Positions 58,038-64,000 of a stretch of 64,000 nucleotides of DNA are shown piece after piece. How positions within the stretch are numbered: position 1 is the stretch's first letter; every line of letters begins with the position of its first letter. Origin of the DNA: a bacterium (GTDB lineage Bacteria; Deinococcota; Deinococci; Deinococcales; Deinococcaceae); NCBI GenBank assembly GCA_021810505.1, contig JAJZIR010000002.1, positions 88,065-152,064 on the forward strand. Direction: 5' to 3'. Made by a program: the position numbers and the translations under genes. The notes below the pieces were generated by a model that made no database searches, was not told where the DNA came from, and saw only the letters and a program-made list of their open reading frames with translations.

Positions 58038-60596
<2,559 letters not shown>

Positions 60597-60600
60597 TTTC

Positions 60601-60686
60601 TGGTGCCGGGAGCGGGGCTCGAACCCGCATGGAGATACCTCCGACAGATTTTAAGTCTGCTGCGTCTACCGTTCCGCCATCCCGGC
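60601..60686 (-). tRNA. tRNA-Leu (anticodon TAA)
   Basis: 86-base class II tRNA on the minus strand. Acceptor GCCGGGA/TCCCGGC, anticodon stem around CTTAAAA (anticodon TAA), a long variable arm (GTCGGAGGTATCTCCAT region), T arm GCGGGTTCGAGCCCCGC and encoded CCA. Lies 4 bases beyond clpB, on the opposite strand. Confidence 0.94.
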
Positions 60687-60724
60687 CCAGGACCAGTATA
60701 GCGGACCCGTGCTAGCCTGGCCGC

Positions 60725-61963
60725 GTGCGTTCCACCGCGCCGTGGAGCCCCGCTCGGACCGCCGCCCTCAGCGCGCTGTGGTCGGCGAGCAGCTTGCAGT
60801 GGTTCGTGCTGCTGCCGGTCCTACTGCCCCAGAGGATCAGCCAGCTGGTCCCTCCAGACGCGCGGGGTGGCGCGCTGGGGTTGCTCCTAAGCCTGAGCGC
60901 GCTCATCCCCTTGCTCCTTCCCCCGCTGGTGGGCTATGGGTCCGATCGCTGGGGGATGCGCTGGCCGCTCATCGCCGCTGGCAGCGCCCTCGACCTGGCG
61001 GGCGTGCTCTGGTTGGGCCACGCCCATAGTTTCATGGCTCTGCTGCTCAGCCTGCTGGTCGTTCAGCTGGGCAGCAACCTAGCCATCTCCCCCTACAGCG
61101 CCCTGATCCCCCAACTATTCCCCGCGGACCGGCGCGGTTCGGCCAGCGGGGCGCTGGCCGCCGCCCAGCTTCTAGGGGACCTGCTGGGCGGCGCGGTAGT
61201 CCTAGCGGTCCACGGCACCGCGGCGCGCTGCTCGGTGATCGCGCTCGGCCTGGCTTTGGGCAGCGCTCTCTCCCTGGCTGCGCTGGGGGGGCGGGCCGAG
61301 GGGCGACCGCTCCTACCCCCTCGGCCCGCCCTGTGGCTATTTTCTGACCGCGCTTTTCTGCTGCTGTTCTTGAGCAGGTTTCTTTTTGGCCTGGGGGAAT
61401 ACTCGGTGCAGCCCTATCTGCAGTTCTACCTGGCTCAGGTGGTAGGGCGTTTCCAGCTGGGACCCCTGCTGCTGCGCTCGCCGGCGGCAGCGACCGGTCT
61501 GCTGCTGGTAGTTCTGACCCTAGCGGCCACCTTTTCCTCGCTGTGGGCGGGCCGGAGGTCGGACCGCTGGGGCCGGATTCCCCTGCTGCGCTGGGCTGGC
61601 TGGTGGATGGCGGCCACCGCCCTTCTGTTGTTGCTCGCCCGCTCCTTCGGGGCCGTGCTGGCGGTAGCGGTGCTGTTCGGTGTGGGCTACGGCGCCTTTG
61701 CCAGCGTCGACTGGGCTCTGGGCAGCGACCTCCTTCCGGACCGGACCCGGCTGGGGCGGGACATGGGTTTGTGGCATATCTCTCTGGTCGCTCCCCAACT
61801 CTTAGAGGCCCCGGAGGGCCGCCTGTTCGACTTGGGGAACCGCCTCGCTCCCAACCTCGGCTTCGCCTGGCTGTTCGGTATCGCCGCGCTCAGCCTGTGG
61901 CTCGCTGTTTTCCTGCTGGGGCGGATCGCGCCGCGCAGCCCCGCTGCCCGCCCTGGGTGGTAG
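60725..61963 (+). CDS. MFS transporter
   Basis: 412-aa major facilitator with 11-12 hydrophobic helices. GYGSDRWGMRWPLIAAG is a motif A-like loop after helix 2, and a second copy, SLWAGRRSDRWGRIPLLRW, lies after helix 8. ISPYSALIPQLFPADRRGSASG resembles sugar or lipid symporters of the GPH/SWEET-like MFS groups (in part). Substrate unknown. GTG start; 8 bases before the aldo/keto reductase start, so the two are probably one operon. Confidence 0.82.
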   Translation: MRSTAPWSPARTAALSALWSASSLQWFVLLPVLLPQRISQLVPPDARGGALGLLLSLSALIPLLLPPLVGYGSDRWGMRWPLIAAGSALDLAGVLWLGHAHSFMALLLSLLVVQLGSNLAISPYSALIPQLFPADRRGSASGALAAAQLLGDLLGGAVVLAVHGTAARCSVIALGLALGSALSLAALGGRAEGRPLLPPRPALWLFSDRAFLLLFLSRFLFGLGEYSVQPYLQFYLAQVVGRFQLGPLLLRSPAAATGLLLVVLTLAATFSSLWAGRRSDRWGRIPLLRWAGWWMAATALLLLLARSFGAVLAVAVLFGVGYGAFASVDWALGSDLLPDRTRLGRDMGLWHISLVAPQLLEAPEGRLFDLGNRLAPNLGFAWLFGIAALSLWLAVFLLGRIAPRSPAARPGW

Positions 61964-61971
61964 CATGGCCC

Positions 61972-62847
61972 GTGCAACTGCGTGATTACGGACAATCCGG
62001 TTTCAAGGTCTCAGCTCTCGGTCTAGGCGCGGCGGAACTGGGTGCCCAAGACCTCGACCCCGCGGAGCGGGCCCGGGTGCTGGAGGGCGCCCTGGATCTG
62101 GGAGTGACCCTGATCGACACCGCCAGGGGCTACGGTGTCTCCGAGGAGGAGATCGGCAGGGTGCTCTCCCGCCGCCGGGGCGACTTCGTGCTCTCCAGTA
62201 AGGGCGGCTACTCGGCCGAGGGAGCGGCCGACTGGACCTCCCAGGCGGTGCGCTTGGGGATCGAGCAGGCGCTCAAGCGGCTGCGTACCGATTACATCGA
62301 CATCTTCCACCTGCACTCCTGCTCCCTGGACGTCTTGCAGAACTCCGGTGTCGTGGAGGCCCTGGACCGCGCTAGGCAGGAGGGATGGATCCGGGTCGCG
62401 GCCTACTCCGGGGAGAACGCCGAGCTGGAATGGGCTCTGGCCGACCCTCGCTTCGGTGGGGTGCAGACCTCGGTCAACTTGGTGGACCAGCGCAGCTTGG
62501 AGCTGCTGCGCCGCTCTGAGCGGTCGGTCGGCGTGATCGCCAAGCGGGCCCTGGCCAACGCCGCCTGGCGCTTCTCAGAGCGCCCGACTGGCTCTTACGC
62601 CGAGGTCTACTGGGAGCGGCTCCAGGAGAGCGGCCTCCAGCCCGGCCCGTTGGGCTGGGTCGACACCGCCCTGCGTTTCGCCGCCTTTGCCCCCAAGGTG
62701 ACCTCAGTGATCCTGGGCACCCGCTCGCTGGAGCACCTCCGCGAAGCTGCTGCCGTGCTGGAGAGAGGGCCCTTGGAGGGCGCCCAAGTCCAAGCCATCA
62801 CCGAGGCTTTCTGGCCCCACCGGGAGGACTGGCCCGGAAAAATCTGA
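61972..62847 (+). CDS. Aldo/keto reductase
   Basis: 291-aa NADPH-dependent oxidoreductase with a TIM barrel. The catalytic tetrad is visible: Asp49 and Tyr54 (LIDTARGYGVSE), Lys77 (VLSSKGG) and His115 (DYIDIFHLHS). RLGIEQALKRLRTDYIDIFH lies before it, and ILGTRSLEHLREA near the C-terminus binds the cofactor phosphate. GTG start at 61972; the upstream open frame overlaps the transporter gene in another reading and is not part of the protein. Substrate unknown. Confidence 0.88.
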   Translation: MQLRDYGQSGFKVSALGLGAAELGAQDLDPAERARVLEGALDLGVTLIDTARGYGVSEEEIGRVLSRRRGDFVLSSKGGYSAEGAADWTSQAVRLGIEQALKRLRTDYIDIFHLHSCSLDVLQNSGVVEALDRARQEGWIRVAAYSGENAELEWALADPRFGGVQTSVNLVDQRSLELLRRSERSVGVIAKRALANAAWRFSERPTGSYAEVYWERLQESGLQPGPLGWVDTALRFAAFAPKVTSVILGTRSLEHLREAAAVLERGPLEGAQVQAITEAFWPHREDWPGKI

Positions 62848-63210
62848 GGTAGCCCTGGCCCGCGAGATTCCGGGGAAGCGGTGCTGCGAGGAGGCCCGCG
62901 GCGCGGTGCCTCCGCTGTAAAGCGCTTTATTGCCCTGGCGTGGGGCCGGGGTAAGGCTTGGGCTGGGCCCGCACAGACTCCAGCCTGGATGAGCTCATAC
63001 CGGAAGCGCGGCGCGGTGAGGTGGGGAGTGCGCGGTTGCTCGCTGGGGTTGGAGCTGCCAGCACTTCGCCCTAGCCCCTCGTTCGCCTCGCCGCGCCGAG
63101 GTAAGGGCCTCCGGGCCGGAACGCTCTCAAGTCGCCCCTTCCCCTGTCTTTCTGGGCCAGCAAGGGGGGAGGGGGGAGTTGAGTCAGCGGTCTGAACCCT
63201 CTGCCGTTCC
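62848..63210. other. Intergenic, no gene seen
   Basis: 363 GC-rich bases between convergent genes. One short open frame on the plus strand (62881-63195) has no ribosome binding site or recognisable sequence. No tRNA, repeat or clear terminator was found. Confidence 0.5.
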
Positions 63211-64000
63211 TTATGGGAGGACCAGGAGGAAGGTGGGGAAACTTATCCCGTCGCTGGAAGTGGGGCTGGTGAAGCTGGTAGAGCTGATCTCCGCTCCGGT
63301 AGACGGGTTGTAGGCGGTGATGGTGCTGTTGCCAATGTTCGCCGCGTACAGCCAGCCAGTCTGGGGGTCGTAGGCGAGGCCGTATGGGAAGTCCAGGCCG
63401 CTAGTGGCGGAGAAGCTGGAGCTGGGGACCTGCGCACCGGTAGCTGGGTCGTAGGCGGTGATGGTGCCGTTAGTCCCGCCGTTAAGGTTCGCCGCGTACA
63501 GCCAGCCAGTCTGGGGGTCGTAGGCGAGGCCGTATGGGAAGTCCAGGCCGCTAGTGGCGGAGAAGCTGGAGCTGGGGACCTGCGCACCGGTAGCTGGGTC
63601 GTAGGCGGTGATGGTGCCGTTAGTCCCGCCGTTAAGGTTCGCCGCGTACAGCCAGCCGGTCTGGGGGTCAAAGGCGAGGCCGTATGGGTTAGACAGCCCG
63701 CTGCTGGCGGAGAAGCTGGAGCTGGGGACCTGCGCACCGGTAGCTGGGTCGTAGGCGGTGATGGTGGCGGCGGTGGTGGTGTTGCCAAAGTTCGCCGCGT
63801 ACAGCCAGCCAGTCACCGGGTCAAAGGCGAGGCCTTCTGGACCGTCCAGCCCGCTGCTGCTCCCGCTCACCGAGAAGCCCAGCTCCCTCCCGTGAGCGGT
63901 GTAGGCAGTGATGGCATTGCTCCCATCATTGCTCACGTACAGCGCCTGAGTCTCGCTCACGGTAGGGAGGGAGATCGGAGTGGAGCTGCCGCGGGTGAGC
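63211..64000 (-). CDS. Beta-propeller repeat protein (5' end beyond window)
   Basis: The frame is open to the right edge, so this is the C-terminal part (at least 262 aa) of a larger protein. It consists of about 50-residue blades such as GLAYDPQTGWLYAANLNGGT and ITAYDPATGAQVPSSSFSAT, an NHL/YVTN-like propeller. A GTG at 63960 is an internal codon rather than the start, since LTRGSSTPISLPT continues upstream in frame. It is probably a secreted or surface protein of the same style as the lipoprotein at 13.5 kb, though the blades differ. Confidence 0.82.
   Translation of the reverse strand, partial: LTRGSSTPISLPTVSETQALYVSNDGSNAITAYTAHGRELGFSVSGSSSGLDGPEGLAFDPVTGWLYAANFGNTTTAATITAYDPATGAQVPSSSFSASSGLSNPYGLAFDPQTGWLYAANLNGGTNGTITAYDPATGAQVPSSSFSATSGLDFPYGLAYDPQTGWLYAANLNGGTNGTITAYDPATGAQVPSSSFSATSGLDFPYGLAYDPQTGWLYAANIGNSTITAYNPSTGAEISSTSFTSPTSSDGISFPTFLLVLP
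63341..63860 (-). repeat. 150-bp coding tandem repeats
   Basis: Units phased on GCCGCGTACAGCCAGCC at 63341, 63491, 63641 and 63794 (spacings 150, 150, 153). The two middle units are almost identical over their full length, so the expansion is recent. Each encodes one propeller blade. Confidence 0.9.

Noticed and set aside
62881..63195. 104-codon plus-strand open frame after the aldo/keto reductase
   Set aside because: No recognisable content or ribosome binding site; composition like non-coding GC-rich DNA.

Overview
The window is high-GC bacterial DNA with dense, often overlapping operons, many GTG/TTG starts and strong GGAGG-type ribosome binding sites. The gene set (SufCBD with a Rieske protein, tandem FAS1 secreted protein, Pcp plus 5-oxoprolinase PxpABC, an HspR-type element in front of clpB, Crp/Fnr regulators) fits a Deinococcota-like organism. 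That placement is inference, since no rRNA or other marker lies here.

Layout. 1-3.85 kb: sufC-sufB-sufD-Rieske operon. 3.9-7.05 kb: a decayed island with an IS30 remnant, an AT-richer YdeI-like gene, an IS3 remnant, and hicB with a broken hicA. 7.2-10.7 kb: pheST with a leader terminator/antiterminator. 10.9-17 kb: FAS1 protein, pcp-pxpA, a frameshifted beta-propeller lipoprotein, then pxpB-pxpC, so a pyroglutamate module split by an inserted gene. 17-28 kb: housekeeping genes (cysteine synthase, MTA/SAH nucleosidase, antiporter, HD hydrolase, enoyl-CoA hydratase, purine nucleoside phosphorylase, zinc-ribbon protein, RecD2), tRNA-Val and tRNA-Cys, a 25-bp tandem repeat and a DHA2-type exporter.

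28.4-47.9 kb is a complete type I-C CRISPR-Cas locus, all read on the minus strand: cas3-cas5c-cas8c-cas7-cas4-cas1-cas2, an AT-rich leader, then an 11-kb array with 153 repeats and 152 spacers by hand count. The array records repeated encounters with the same and drifting invaders: re-acquired spacers sharing the handle-side end, a duplicated spacer block, spacers tiling one locus, and spacers drawn from short repeat families. A single degenerate repeat sits inside the cas operon between cas7 and cas4.

48.9-54 kb: a DUF302 protein, a membrane protein, a peroxiredoxin-like protein, a Crp/Fnr regulator, a DUF3800 gene flanked by a 148-bp duplication of the regulator's 3' end, and a CARF protein with a RelE-like C-terminus. 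That last gene is a probable cyclic-oligonucleotide-activated ribonuclease, although nothing here makes cyclic oligoadenylate. 54-64 kb: an SLC13/TrkA-C permease, a short GlcE-like protein, a DUF1517 protein, clpB with an exemplary promoter overlapped by an HspR-like inverted repeat, tRNA-Leu, an MFS transporter, an aldo/keto reductase and a truncated 150-bp-repeat beta-propeller gene running off the right edge.
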